DNA from: Brevibacillus choshinensis
GTDB taxonomy: Bacteria > Bacillota > Bacilli > Brevibacillales > Brevibacillaceae
Direction: 5' to 3'
DNA length: 64,000 nt
Assembly: GCF_001420695.1 (NCBI RefSeq)
Contig: NZ_LJJB01000010.1
Coordinates: 1,241,114-1,305,113 of the forward strand
Shown here: positions 45,838-54,222 of the stretch, one piece after another
How positions within the stretch are numbered: the stretch's first letter is position 1
Layout: the number at the start of each line of letters is the position of its first letter
Translations under genes and position numbers: made by a program
Notes under the pieces: model-generated
Database searches by the model: none
Seen by the model: only the letters and a program-made list of their open reading frames with translations
Told to the model about the DNA's origin: nothing

Positions 45838-46372
45838 AGCTTTTTCCTTCTCGGAGTTGTAATAGCGAGATTGGTTTATTCATAAAACGCTGCACCAACA
45901 AGAATGCACCTAACATAATAAAAATGTCTCCGATACTAATTACTCTCGGGATAATAGAAGGCATATAGATAACATCTGTTAGAAAAGGCAGATTAGTGCT
46001 TTCAGTTAATACACTGTGCTTAAAGTTTGTCCCATTAATGACAGGAGTTAAGTCATAGGGAAGTTTCTTAGCTTGTTCTATATCTATTGGCATCTTACCT
46101 TGGTTTGACCAAATAGCAATCGCATTTAAGAACCATCCTACCATGAAAATGCGTATATCTTCATAGTGACGATTAAATATTAGGAACAGCAAAATAAATA
46201 AGTATGCAATTGAAATAAGTACCCCACCAGCTGGAGGGTAAATTGCGGAGCAAATCTGTAACCCGATACTCACAAAAAGAAACGCAAGATTTCTGAATTT
46301 AGGAAATTCTCTAATTCTACCGCCTCTTATTAGCGCGACAATAAACGACAAACAAATTACATCCAGTAGCAT
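45821..46372 (-). CDS. DUF5317-like integral membrane protein
   Basis: A 183-residue protein with about five membrane segments and a periplasmic loop holding LPYDLTPVINGTNFKHSVL. The beginning, VICLSFIVALIRGGRI, and the loop pattern recall DUF5317, a family often paired with HD-GYP regulators in Firmicutes as far as I remember; function unknown. The start is at the ATG at 46372, with GGAGG eight bases before it; a longer frame has no ribosome site. Second gene of the peptide / membrane protein / HD-GYP unit. Confidence 0.75.
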   Translation of the reverse strand: MLLDVICLSFIVALIRGGRIREFPKFRNLAFLFVSIGLQICSAIYPPAGGVLISIAYLFILLFLIFNRHYEDIRIFMVGWFLNAIAIWSNQGKMPIDIEQAKKLPYDLTPVINGTNFKHSVLTESTNLPFLTDVIYMPSIIPRVISIGDIFIMLGAFLLVQRFMNKPISLLQLREGKSYATKS

Positions 46373-46442
46373 ATAGCAATCCTCCATATATTGAAGAAAA
46401 AACACCACTCTTAATACAAGCGGTGTTTTATTTCATCCAATA

Positions 46443-46520
46443 TTACCCAATGTTGTAATTTGCGGAAGTAGCCGCTACGATAGCAACCACCATCAAGATT
46501 GCTGCGAACCATTTTTTCAT
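46443..46520 (-). CDS. 25-residue secreted-type peptide at the head of the HD-GYP unit
   Basis: A very small gene with a strong ribosome site, AAGGGGGGAAATAGAT before ATG. The peptide starts MKKWFAAILMVVAIVAA, a positively charged and then hydrophobic stretch like a signal sequence or single membrane helix, and ends SANYNIG. It lies 70 bases before the DUF5317-like gene and just after two tandem RNA-like motifs, in a transcript that starts near 46704. A signalling peptide read by the membrane proteins downstream is possible; a small membrane subunit or a leader peptide are alternatives. It is below the length cut-off of common gene callers. Confidence 0.65.
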   Translation of the reverse strand: MKKWFAAILMVVAIVAATSANYNIG

Positions 46521-46552
46521 ATCTATTTCCCCCCTTCGAGCATTGTGGAGAA

Positions 46553-46690
46553 AGCTGGATTCGCTACTGGTCTAACCCAGGGGCCAAGCGACCATTTACA
46601 GCCCCTGCGCATCTTTCCTTTTCTAGTGGAAAAGGGCGGATTCGCTACTGGCTCCATACGGACCAAGCGACCAAATACAGTCCGTACTTC
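46553..46690 (-). ncRNA. Two tandem pseudoknot-like RNA motifs in the leader of the HD-GYP unit
   Basis: Two copies of one pattern, 81 bases apart (minus strand). Each has a stem of 7-8 pairs (GTACGGAC / GTCCGTAT in the first, CAGGGGC / GCCCCTG in the second) closing a loop TGTA[TT or AA]TGGTCGCTTG, followed by CCAGTAGCGAATCC. TCGCT..TGG of the loop can pair with CCA..AGCGA downstream, giving an H-type pseudoknot. The stems differ in sequence but keep pairing (covariation), while loop and 3' segment are conserved. This speaks for a structured RNA, perhaps a riboswitch-like sensor. I do not recognise it as a known c-di-GMP class. Confidence 0.65.
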
Positions 46691-46710
46691 TTTGCGACTT
46701 TCTTACCTAT

Positions 46711-46740
46711 ATTTTACACATAAGTGACAAAATTCGGCAA
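46711..46740 (-). promoter_or_regulatory. Putative promoter of the peptide / DUF5317 / HD-GYP unit
   Basis: Minus strand TTGCCG, 18 bases, TAAAAT. Transcripts would begin near 46704, just before the first RNA motif, giving a leader of about 185 bases to the peptide. A short hairpin, TAGTTC / GAACTA near 46785, may end the argF transcript weakly. Confidence 0.45.
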
Positions 46741-46801
46741 TCATATATTCATAGTCTATTAGATTTAATTCCTAAATAGTTCCAAAGAACTAGCACCATC
46801 T

Positions 46802-47773
46802 TCACACCAGAGCTGCCAAAATCGCTTTCTGAGCATGGAGACGATTTTCTGCCTGATCAAAAATAAAGGAACGCTCTCCATCAATCACTCCTGCGGTCAC
46901 TTCTTCCCCGCGATGAGCTGGCAAGCAGTGCAGGAAAAGGTAGTTTGGATCCGCGTGAGCTACCAGATTTTCGTTCACCTGATAGTTTTCGAATGCCTTC
47001 ATTCTCACTTCGTTCTCTGCCTCAAAGCCCATGCTGGTCCATACGTCTGTGTATACCGCATCAGCACCTGTTACTGCTTCGGCCGGATCGAGGGTCACCA
47101 TCATTTTGCCGCCGCTCTGTTGTGCATATTCGTTTGCTTTTTGTACGATCTCACTGTCCATTTCATAGCCAGCGGGAGTAGCCACACGTACGTCCATGCC
47201 CAGCAGGACAGCTGCCAGTACTAGTGAATTGGCCACGTTGTTTCCGTCGCCGACGTAAGCCAGCTTGATTCCTTGTAGCTTTCCTTTATGCTCCCAGATC
47301 GTGAGCATGTCAGCCAATGCTTGGCAAGGGTGATATAGATCTGTCAGTCCATTGATGATCGGGATGGATGCATGCTCTGCCAACTCTTCTACATAAGAGT
47401 GAGAGAATGTACGGATCATGATCGCATCGACATAACGGGAGAGCACTTTTGCAGTATCGCTGATCGGCTCACCGCGTCCCAGCTGCAGTTCTTTCCCGCT
47501 GAGGAACATGCCCATGCCCCCCAGCTGATACATACCTACTTCAAAAGACACACGCGTACGTGTCGAAGCCTTGTCGAAAATCATGCCGAGCGTCTTGCCT
47601 TGCAACGGCTGGAACGGCTGTCCCAGCTTTTGCAATTGTTTGATGTGAGCAGCCAGATGAAGCAGCTCCATCAATTCTTCACCGTTAAACTCGTCGATTC
47701 TGAGCAAATCTTTTCCTTTATGCTTGCTGAGCGGCAAGTTTGGTAAGTGTTCCAATATCTTCACTGGCTGCAT
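46802..47773 (-). CDS. argF: Ornithine carbamoyltransferase
   Basis: Makes citrulline from ornithine and carbamoyl phosphate. 323 residues; carbamoyl phosphate site FDKASTRTRVSFEVGMYQLGG, DLYHPCQALADM, and ornithine site FLHCLPAHRGEEV. The ATG at 47773 follows GAGGTG by six bases; a GTG three codons earlier would lie on the ribosome site. It overlaps the carB end by 56 bases in another frame. Last gene of carAB-argF. Confidence 0.97.
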   Translation of the reverse strand: MQPVKILEHLPNLPLSKHKGKDLLRIDEFNGEELMELLHLAAHIKQLQKLGQPFQPLQGKTLGMIFDKASTRTRVSFEVGMYQLGGMGMFLSGKELQLGRGEPISDTAKVLSRYVDAIMIRTFSHSYVEELAEHASIPIINGLTDLYHPCQALADMLTIWEHKGKLQGIKLAYVGDGNNVANSLVLAAVLLGMDVRVATPAGYEMDSEIVQKANEYAQQSGGKMMVTLDPAEAVTGADAVYTDVWTSMGFEAENEVRMKAFENYQVNENLVAHADPNYLFLHCLPAHRGEEVTAGVIDGERSFIFDQAENRLHAQKAILAALV

Positions 47774-50700
47774 GCGAGCCACCTCTTTTCTCCAGAATAG
47801 ATTTCACGTACAAGTCAAATGTTTCGACAGCGGAAAACAGCGGTACACCGTGTTGCACCAGACGACCACGGATCGCAAAGCCTGTGCGGCCTTGACGGTT
47901 TCCGATTGTCGCTGTTATCAACGCAAAGGCTGCTTTTTCTTTTTGCAGCAGTTCGACTAGCTCCGGTTCGCTTTCGATCACATGGCTGACAGCTACCCCA
48001 TTTGATTGCAGCCAGTCTGCTGTACCTGATGTTGCCACCAGAGCTGCACCCTCGGTTTGAAGCTGCGCCAAGGTCTTGCTGACCGCTTCCTGTTTGTCGC
48101 TGTCTTTCAGTGACACGATGACTGAATGGCCTGCTTGCCAGTCACCGTAAAAGTTATCTTTAAACGCGAAAGCTTTTCCTGCCGCCTCAGCAAATGAGCG
48201 TCCCAAGCCGAGCACTTCGCCAGTAGATTTCATTTCTGGTCCCAATACAGGATCGACACCATTGAGCTTTACAGTCGAGAATACCGGAGCTTTCACGACC
48301 GCAAACGGGATTTCTGGCAGTAATCCTGTTCCATACCCCATACCCGCCAGCTTTTCGCCCAGCTGTGCTTGAACTGCTAGCTGAACCATCGGGATGCCAG
48401 TTACTTTGCTCGTAATCGGAACGGTACGGGATGCGCGAGGATTCACTTCCAGCACGTATACGGTGCTGCCATCGATCACAAATTGAATATTGATAAGGCC
48501 GACTGCTCCCATTTCTTTCGCGATCGCTTCCGTATAGCTAGCGATTTTTTGTTTGATTTCGTCAGAAAGACCTGGTGCTGGGAACAGAGCCACGCTATCG
48601 CCAGAGTGAATACCCGCTTTTTCGACATGCTGAAAGATTCCTGGAATAATGACGTTTTCTCCGTCGCAGACCGCATCCACTTCTGCTTCACTGCCTGGAA
48701 CGTATTTATCCACGAGCAACGGGAAGAACGTTTTGCTGTCCGGGTGATTCAACCAGCCGTTGATCGTCGCCTCGAGCTCCTCGAGATCGTGTACAACGAC
48801 CATCCCTTGACCACCGATGACGTACGATGGCCGCATCAAAACGGGGAAACCGATTTCCTCCGCGATGGCCGTAGCATCCTCTAGTGAGGAAACACCTCTC
48901 CCCGGAATATGCGGAATGTTCAGCTTGCGCAGCATTTCGTAGAACAGCTCGCGGTCTTCTGCACGCTCGATTGCGGTCAAAGACGTTCCCATTACTTTCA
49001 GGCCCGCGTTTTCCAGCTTGGCAGCGAGGTTGATGGCTGTTTGACCACCGAATTGCACCATCACACCTTCTACCTGCTCTCGCTCAGCGATGTGCAGCAC
49101 GTCTTCTACATGCAGGGGTTCAAAATACAGATGGTCTGCTGTTTCATAGTCCGTACTCACTGTTTCCGGATTGTTGTTTACGACAACTGCGGCGATCCCA
49201 TTCTTTTGCAGTGATTTGGCGGCATGAACGGAGCAGTAGTCAAATTCAATCCCTTGTCCGATACGGATCGGGCCGGAGCCGAGTACCATCACTTTGCGAC
49301 CAGCCAAGGTAGCCACTTCATCGACGCCTTGCCAGTCGGAATAGTAGTAAGGTGTTTGCGCGTCAAACTCTGCCGCGCATGTATCTACGATTTTGTAGGT
49401 TGGCGTAATCCCTGCCTGTTTGCGCAATCCTTTGATATCTGTTGATGTGCGACCTGCCAACGAAGCGATTGTCTCATCTGCGAAGCCGCGACGTTTTGCT
49501 TCCATGAGCAAATCCATTGGAAGCTCGTTGCCTTCGCAGCAAGCCAATTCTACTTCCAGATCAATGATTTTGCGGAGACTGCGCAGGAAGAACGGATCAA
49601 CACCCGTCAGGCTGTGCAGCTCTTGCTCCGTGAAGCCTTTGCGGATCGCCTCGGCAAATACAAACAAGCGAATGTCTGTAGCTTCTTGCAAAGAAAGGGA
49701 AAGCTCCTCACGGGACCAAGTAGCAAGCTCAGGACGGGATAAATGTGTGCACCCTTGCTCAAGAGAACGCACCGCCTTCAAAAGTCCCGCTTCCAAGTTG
49801 CGAGCGATGGACATCACTTCGCCAGTCGCTTTCATTTGCGTGCCCAGCTTGCGATCAGCCAGCGGGAACTTGTCAAACGGGAAGCGCGGAATTTTCACGA
49901 CGATGTAGTCCAATGCCGGTTCAAAGCTCGCATACGTATACCCCGTAATCGGGTTCAACACCTCATCCAAGCCGTAGCCAAGAGCCAGTTTGGCTGCGAT
50001 ACGAGCAATCGGATAACCAGTCGCTTTGGACGCGAGCGCGCTGGAACGGCTCACACGCGGGTTTACCTCAATCAGCACATAACGATCAGAATGCGGGTCA
50101 AGTGCAAACTGAATGTTGCAGCCGCCAACAACGCCCAAGGAACGGATCACTTTGGTCGAAACGCTGCGCAGCATTTGATACTGGCGGTCCGTCAACGTCT
50201 GGGAAGGAGCTACGACAATACTGTCTCCCGTATGAATTCCGACCGGGTCCAGGTTTTCCATATTACAAACGATAATGCAGGTATCATTGGCATCCCGCAT
50301 GACTTCGTACTCGATTTCTTTCCAGCCTTTTACGCTACGTTCGATCAATACCTGGCCGATTGGGCTGGCAGCGATACCACCTGCTGCCACTTTACGCAGA
50401 GTCACTTCATCCTCCGCGATTCCACCGCCTGCACCACCCAACGTGTAGGCAGGACGTACGATGACGGGATAGCCGATCGAATTAGCGAAAGCAATTGCTG
50501 CTTCCACGGATTCCACCGTGTCACTTTCAGGGACAGGTTCTCCAATTTGTTGCATCAATTGTTTGAACAGCTCACGGTCTTCCCCGTTTTGAATAGCAGC
50601 GAGTGGTGTACCCAACAGTTCTACGTTGTACTTTTCGAGAACACCTGCTTCTGACAAGGAAACAGCCAGATTCAGACCGGTTTGACCGCCCAGAGTGGGC

Positions 50701-50960
50701 AAGAGGCCGTCTGGACGCTCCTTCGCGATAATCGCTGTCACGGATTCCACTGTCAGCGGCTCCAAATAGACTTTGTCGGCTACTTGCTCATCTGTCATGA
50801 TCGTAGCCGGATTATTATTCACCAAGACGACTTGCACGCCTGCTTCCTTCAGAGAGAGGCATGCTTGTGCGCCCGCATAGTCAAATTCTGCGGCCTGACC
50901 GATAACGATCGGGCCTGAACCGATAACCAATACTTTTTGGATGTGGGACAATTTAGGCAT
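47718..50960 (-). CDS. carB: Carbamoyl phosphate synthase, large subunit (arginine-linked)
   Basis: A 1080-residue enzyme that makes carbamoyl phosphate from bicarbonate, ammonia and two ATP. Two ATP-grasp halves, each opening with an LVIGSGPI / VLGSGPIRIGQGIEFDY motif and carrying VRPAYTLGGAGGG (N half) and MRPSYVIGGQGM (C half); the last ~140 residues are the MGS-like regulatory domain. Its place with argF and argC-B-D says it serves arginine; pyrimidine-linked pyrAA/AB is expected elsewhere. Confidence 0.98.
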   Translation of the reverse strand: MPKLSHIQKVLVIGSGPIVIGQAAEFDYAGAQACLSLKEAGVQVVLVNNNPATIMTDEQVADKVYLEPLTVESVTAIIAKERPDGLLPTLGGQTGLNLAVSLSEAGVLEKYNVELLGTPLAAIQNGEDRELFKQLMQQIGEPVPESDTVESVEAAIAFANSIGYPVIVRPAYTLGGAGGGIAEDEVTLRKVAAGGIAASPIGQVLIERSVKGWKEIEYEVMRDANDTCIIVCNMENLDPVGIHTGDSIVVAPSQTLTDRQYQMLRSVSTKVIRSLGVVGGCNIQFALDPHSDRYVLIEVNPRVSRSSALASKATGYPIARIAAKLALGYGLDEVLNPITGYTYASFEPALDYIVVKIPRFPFDKFPLADRKLGTQMKATGEVMSIARNLEAGLLKAVRSLEQGCTHLSRPELATWSREELSLSLQEATDIRLFVFAEAIRKGFTEQELHSLTGVDPFFLRSLRKIIDLEVELACCEGNELPMDLLMEAKRRGFADETIASLAGRTSTDIKGLRKQAGITPTYKIVDTCAAEFDAQTPYYYSDWQGVDEVATLAGRKVMVLGSGPIRIGQGIEFDYCSVHAAKSLQKNGIAAVVVNNNPETVSTDYETADHLYFEPLHVEDVLHIAEREQVEGVMVQFGGQTAINLAAKLENAGLKVMGTSLTAIERAEDRELFYEMLRKLNIPHIPGRGVSSLEDATAIAEEIGFPVLMRPSYVIGGQGMVVVHDLEELEATINGWLNHPDSKTFFPLLVDKYVPGSEAEVDAVCDGENVIIPGIFQHVEKAGIHSGDSVALFPAPGLSDEIKQKIASYTEAIAKEMGAVGLINIQFVIDGSTVYVLEVNPRASRTVPITSKVTGIPMVQLAVQAQLGEKLAGMGYGTGLLPEIPFAVVKAPVFSTVKLNGVDPVLGPEMKSTGEVLGLGRSFAEAAGKAFAFKDNFYGDWQAGHSVIVSLKDSDKQEAVSKTLAQLQTEGAALVATSGTADWLQSNGVAVSHVIESEPELVELLQKEKAAFALITATIGNRQGRTGFAIRGRLVQHGVPLFSAVETFDLYVKSILEKRGGSHAASEDIGTLTKLAAQQA

Positions 50961-52059
50961 AATTCTTCGCTCCTACTACGCGCATCGACTGCAAGAATTG
51001 GTGGAAAATGTGAGATGTATCGCTAGGTCCGGGATGTGCCTCCGGATGGAATTGCACACTGAAAACGGGCAGGCTGAGATGACGGAGTCCTTCGACCGAG
51101 CCATCGTTGACATTGCGATAGGACACAGCCAGGTATCGCTTATCCAGCGCCTCTTCTTTGACTACATACCCGTGATTCTGTGAAGTCAGGTACACTTTAC
51201 CGGTTGTCAGCTCTTTGACCGGATGGTTGCTGCCGCGGTGGCCATAAGCGAGCTTTTCGGTCTTGCCACCGTACATGAGGGCCAGCACTTGATGTCCCAG
51301 GCAAATACCCAAAGTCGGGTACTGCTCTACCGCTTTGCGCCATTCACTGCAATAAGCAAGCAAGTGCTCCGGGTCACCAGGGCCATTGGAGAACATCAGG
51401 CCGTCTGGCTGCAGTGCCTTGATTTGAGCAAACGTCGTGTCAAACGGAACCACGGTCACGCGGCATCCCATCTCGAGCAACGAATCCAGGATCGATTGCT
51501 TCATGCCCAGGTCGACCAGTACGACATGCTCTCCTGTTCCTGGATAACGCTCGATCTGTTGGCAGGATACGTTGGCCACCAGCGATTTTTTGGCGTGCTT
51601 GTAACGCATAGCCACGACTTCCTCTACCTCGAGTGGACGGTCGGACATCACTCCGAACACAGGACCATTTTGACGAACTCGCTTGGTAATCGTCCGCGTG
51701 TCGATGCCAGCCAGGATCGGAAAGCCGAAGTCCTCTGCTGCTTCCGCCAATGTTTTGGTTGATTCGTAGTGGCTCGGTTCCAAGTTCAGTTCGCTAACTA
51801 CCATCCCAGTCAATGCTGGTTGTGCTGCTTCATAATCTCTTTCGTTGATCCCGTAATTCCCGATCAATGGATATGTGAACGTAACGATCTGCCCTGCAAA
51901 GGAGGGATCTGTCATCACTTCTTGATAACCTGTCATTCCTGTATGAAAAACCACTTCGCCAAAGCCGGTAATCGGAGCACCATACAAGGTTCCTGTGAAC
52001 ACTTCCCCGCTCTCCAGCGTGAGATAACCTACACCTATTTCTTTTTTCTCTCTACTCAT
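50953..52059 (-). CDS. carA: Carbamoyl phosphate synthase, glutaminase subunit (arginine-linked)
   Basis: A 368-residue partner of CarB that releases ammonia from glutamine. N-terminal domain begins GYLTLESGEVFTGTLYG; the class I amidotransferase triad is Cys in LGICLGHQVLALMYGG and His/Glu in SVQFHPEAHPGP. It overlaps carB by eight bases. The promoter at 52122-52150 carries an ARG box. Confidence 0.98.
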   Translation of the reverse strand: MSREKKEIGVGYLTLESGEVFTGTLYGAPITGFGEVVFHTGMTGYQEVMTDPSFAGQIVTFTYPLIGNYGINERDYEAAQPALTGMVVSELNLEPSHYESTKTLAEAAEDFGFPILAGIDTRTITKRVRQNGPVFGVMSDRPLEVEEVVAMRYKHAKKSLVANVSCQQIERYPGTGEHVVLVDLGMKQSILDSLLEMGCRVTVVPFDTTFAQIKALQPDGLMFSNGPGDPEHLLAYCSEWRKAVEQYPTLGICLGHQVLALMYGGKTEKLAYGHRGSNHPVKELTTGKVYLTSQNHGYVVKEEALDKRYLAVSYRNVNDGSVEGLRHLSLPVFSVQFHPEAHPGPSDTSHIFHQFLQSMRVVGAKNYA

Positions 52060-52121
52060 CTATGAAAGCCACTCCTCTCCAAAGGGCACACTTAACGAGA
52101 ATTTATGCAACTCTTTGTATT

Positions 52122-52181
52122 AATATACATTCGTAATTATAAAAATGCAACGAGTTTTTTGTCCTTTCCCACTCGTTGCAT
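52122..52181 (-). promoter_or_regulatory. argD terminator overlapping the carA promoter and ARG box
   Basis: On the minus strand an 11-base perfect hairpin, ATGCAACGAGT / ACTCGTTGCAT, followed by TTTTT, can end the argCBD transcript. The distal arm also contains TTGCAT, which is the -35 of a promoter with TATATT 17 bases on. CGTAATTATAAAAATGCAA across the same place fits an ARG box. Terminator, promoter and operator thus share bases. Confidence 0.75.
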
Positions 52182-52208
52182 TTTTCCAATGCACACAATA
52201 TTTGCTTC

Positions 52209-53393
52209 TTACGACTGCGACAAGCCTTCGCCGAGAGCAGCTACTGCCTGCTTCACTTCCGCTTCTGTGGTGATGAAGGAAGGGAGTAGACGGACGACGT
52301 TTGGTCCTGCTGTCAGCAAGATGACGCCCTTCTGTTCACGAGCATACGTGACGGCAGTTGCTGCTGGAATCGACAGTTCTACACCTAACAGCAAGCCTTT
52401 TCCGCGGACGGTTACCACTTTGTCAGGATGGGCCGATTTGAGCTGCTCCAGCTCTTGAATAATCATCGTGTGAATCTTCGCCACTTGACCTAGAATATTT
52501 TCTTCTACCATCGTATCGAGAGTTGCAATACCCGCAGTTGTCGCTAATGGATTCCCGCCAAATGTGGTTCCATGTGTTCCTGGCGCGAAGGCTTCCGCTA
52601 CTTCCTTGGTTGCTACGACCGCGCCGATCGGGAAGCCGCTTCCCAAGCCTTTTGCAAGCGAGATCGCATCTGGTTTCACTCCATACTGTTGGAAAGCAAA
52701 CCATGTGCCCGTACGACCGATTCCCGTCTGAATCTCATCGACCAGCAGGAGCAGGCCGTGCGTATCGCACAATTCACGCAGTGCTTTCACCCACGCGTCT
52801 TCAGCTGGATGCACGCCACCCTCGCCCTGAATCAATTCCAGCATGATCGCACATGTCTTATCCGTGATCGCTGCCTTTACCGCTTCCAAATCGTTATATG
52901 GCACGGTCACAAATCCTTGTGGGAGTGGACCAAACCCATCTTTCACCTTTTCTTGTCCAGTAGCAGTCAGCGTCGCCAGTGTCCGGCCGTGGAAGGATTG
53001 TTCAAAGGTAATGATTTCAAAGCGATCCGTTCCTTTTACTTTTTGTGCGTAGCGGCGAGCGATTTTGATCAGCCCTTCGTTCGCCTCTGCCCCACTGTTG
53101 CAAAAGAATGCTTGATCCAGTCCAGACAAGCGGCTCAGCTTTTCAGCCAGGATTCCTTGCTGGGGAACATGCACCAGATTGGAGCAATGCCACAGCGTAT
53201 CTAGTTGCTCATGCAGCTTAGCAGTTACCTTTGAAGGGACATGCCCCAACGATGTCACCGCGATACCAGAAGTAAAGTCGAGATACTGCTTGCCTTGGTC
53301 GTCCCAGACCTGATTTCCTTGACCTTTTACTAGACTGATTGGCCATCTTGCATAGTTATTCATGAGATGCACAGGAGCTGTAACTGTACTCAT
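52209..53393 (-). CDS. argD: Acetylornithine aminotransferase
   Basis: Pyridoxal-phosphate enzyme of class III that turns N-acetylglutamate semialdehyde into N-acetylornithine. 394 residues; FCNSGAEANEGLIKIARRYAQ, TFEQSFHGRTLATLTATGQ, LLLVDEIQTGIGRTG and the Schiff-base Lys in AISLAKGLGSGFPIGA. It starts 13 bases after argB with AAGGAGGGG before the ATG. Confidence 0.97.
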   Translation of the reverse strand: MSTVTAPVHLMNNYARWPISLVKGQGNQVWDDQGKQYLDFTSGIAVTSLGHVPSKVTAKLHEQLDTLWHCSNLVHVPQQGILAEKLSRLSGLDQAFFCNSGAEANEGLIKIARRYAQKVKGTDRFEIITFEQSFHGRTLATLTATGQEKVKDGFGPLPQGFVTVPYNDLEAVKAAITDKTCAIMLELIQGEGGVHPAEDAWVKALRELCDTHGLLLLVDEIQTGIGRTGTWFAFQQYGVKPDAISLAKGLGSGFPIGAVVATKEVAEAFAPGTHGTTFGGNPLATTAGIATLDTMVEENILGQVAKIHTMIIQELEQLKSAHPDKVVTVRGKGLLLGVELSIPAATAVTYAREQKGVILLTAGPNVVRLLPSFITTEAEVKQAVAALGEGLSQS

Positions 53394-53406
53394 GAAAATC
53401 CCCTCC

Positions 53407-54207
53407 TTATTGTGATTGTTTTACATTCGTCCGAACAGTTGTGCCTACTGCCTCACCTGCACTTACAGCCAAGAGGTCCTCGGCAGTACCGCGACAAATC
53501 ACGACCTGATTGACTCCTTGACCCAGCGAGTCCAAAGCCGCCTGAACCTTCGGAATCATTCCACCAGTAATGATGCCTTCCTCAATCATTTGCCCGATTT
53601 CCTCTGCACTTGTCTCCTGTACGAGAGCCTTGCTTCCATCTGGCTGTGGCCGTAGAATGCCAGGAACATCTGTCACCATCACCAGCTTTTGAGCCGACAG
53701 AGCTGCCGCGATCGCACCAGCTGCAACATCTGCATTGACGTTAAACGCATCTGATCCATCCGCACTCACAGATAGTGGAGCGATGACCGGAACGTAGCCT
53801 TGGCCCAAGATCGCCAGCGGAATGGTCGTATCAGCCTGCTTCACTTCGCCTACCCAGCCCAACGGTTTGGTCGTCTTTTCAGCGATCAAGGTCTGGCCGT
53901 CAATGCCACTGACTCCCCACGCCTTTGCTCCTGCCTGTGTCAGTCGTCGCACTAATGCCTTGTTAATGTTCCCGCACAGTACCATCTCCACCACACGTAG
54001 CGTATCTTCGCAGGTCACTCGTAATCCATCTACAAACTGAGGTGTGATCTGCACCCGATCCAGCATTCCGTTAATTGCTGGTCCCCCGCCATGAACGATG
54101 ACGATCTGCTTGCCATCTGCTTGCAGCGTGGCGATGGCTTGAAAAAAAGTGTCCGGCAGCTGATCCATCGTGCTGCCGCCACATTTGATGACTACAATCC
54201 CTTGCAT
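53407..54207 (-). CDS. argB: Acetylglutamate kinase
   Basis: Phosphorylates N-acetylglutamate, step 2 of the pathway. 266 residues; amino-acid-kinase fold with VIKCGGSTMD, VHGGGPAINGML, NVNADVAAGAIAAALSAQKLVMVTDVPG and GGMIPKVQAAL. It lacks the N-terminal helix seen in arginine-inhibited hexameric forms, so feedback by arginine is unlikely (inference). It follows argC by 15 bases; no argJ lies between them. Confidence 0.97.
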   Translation of the reverse strand: MQGIVVIKCGGSTMDQLPDTFFQAIATLQADGKQIVIVHGGGPAINGMLDRVQITPQFVDGLRVTCEDTLRVVEMVLCGNINKALVRRLTQAGAKAWGVSGIDGQTLIAEKTTKPLGWVGEVKQADTTIPLAILGQGYVPVIAPLSVSADGSDAFNVNADVAAGAIAAALSAQKLVMVTDVPGILRPQPDGSKALVQETSAEEIGQMIEEGIITGGMIPKVQAALDSLGQGVNQVVICRGTAEDLLAVSAGEAVGTTVRTNVKQSQ

Positions 54208-54222
54208 CCGCTCTCCTCCTCT

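Noticed and set aside
46553-46690. The two 81-base-spaced repeats as a CRISPR or integron-type array
   Set aside because: Only two units, with variable self-complementary stems and no constant spacer; no cas or integrase gene in the window. A structured RNA fits better.
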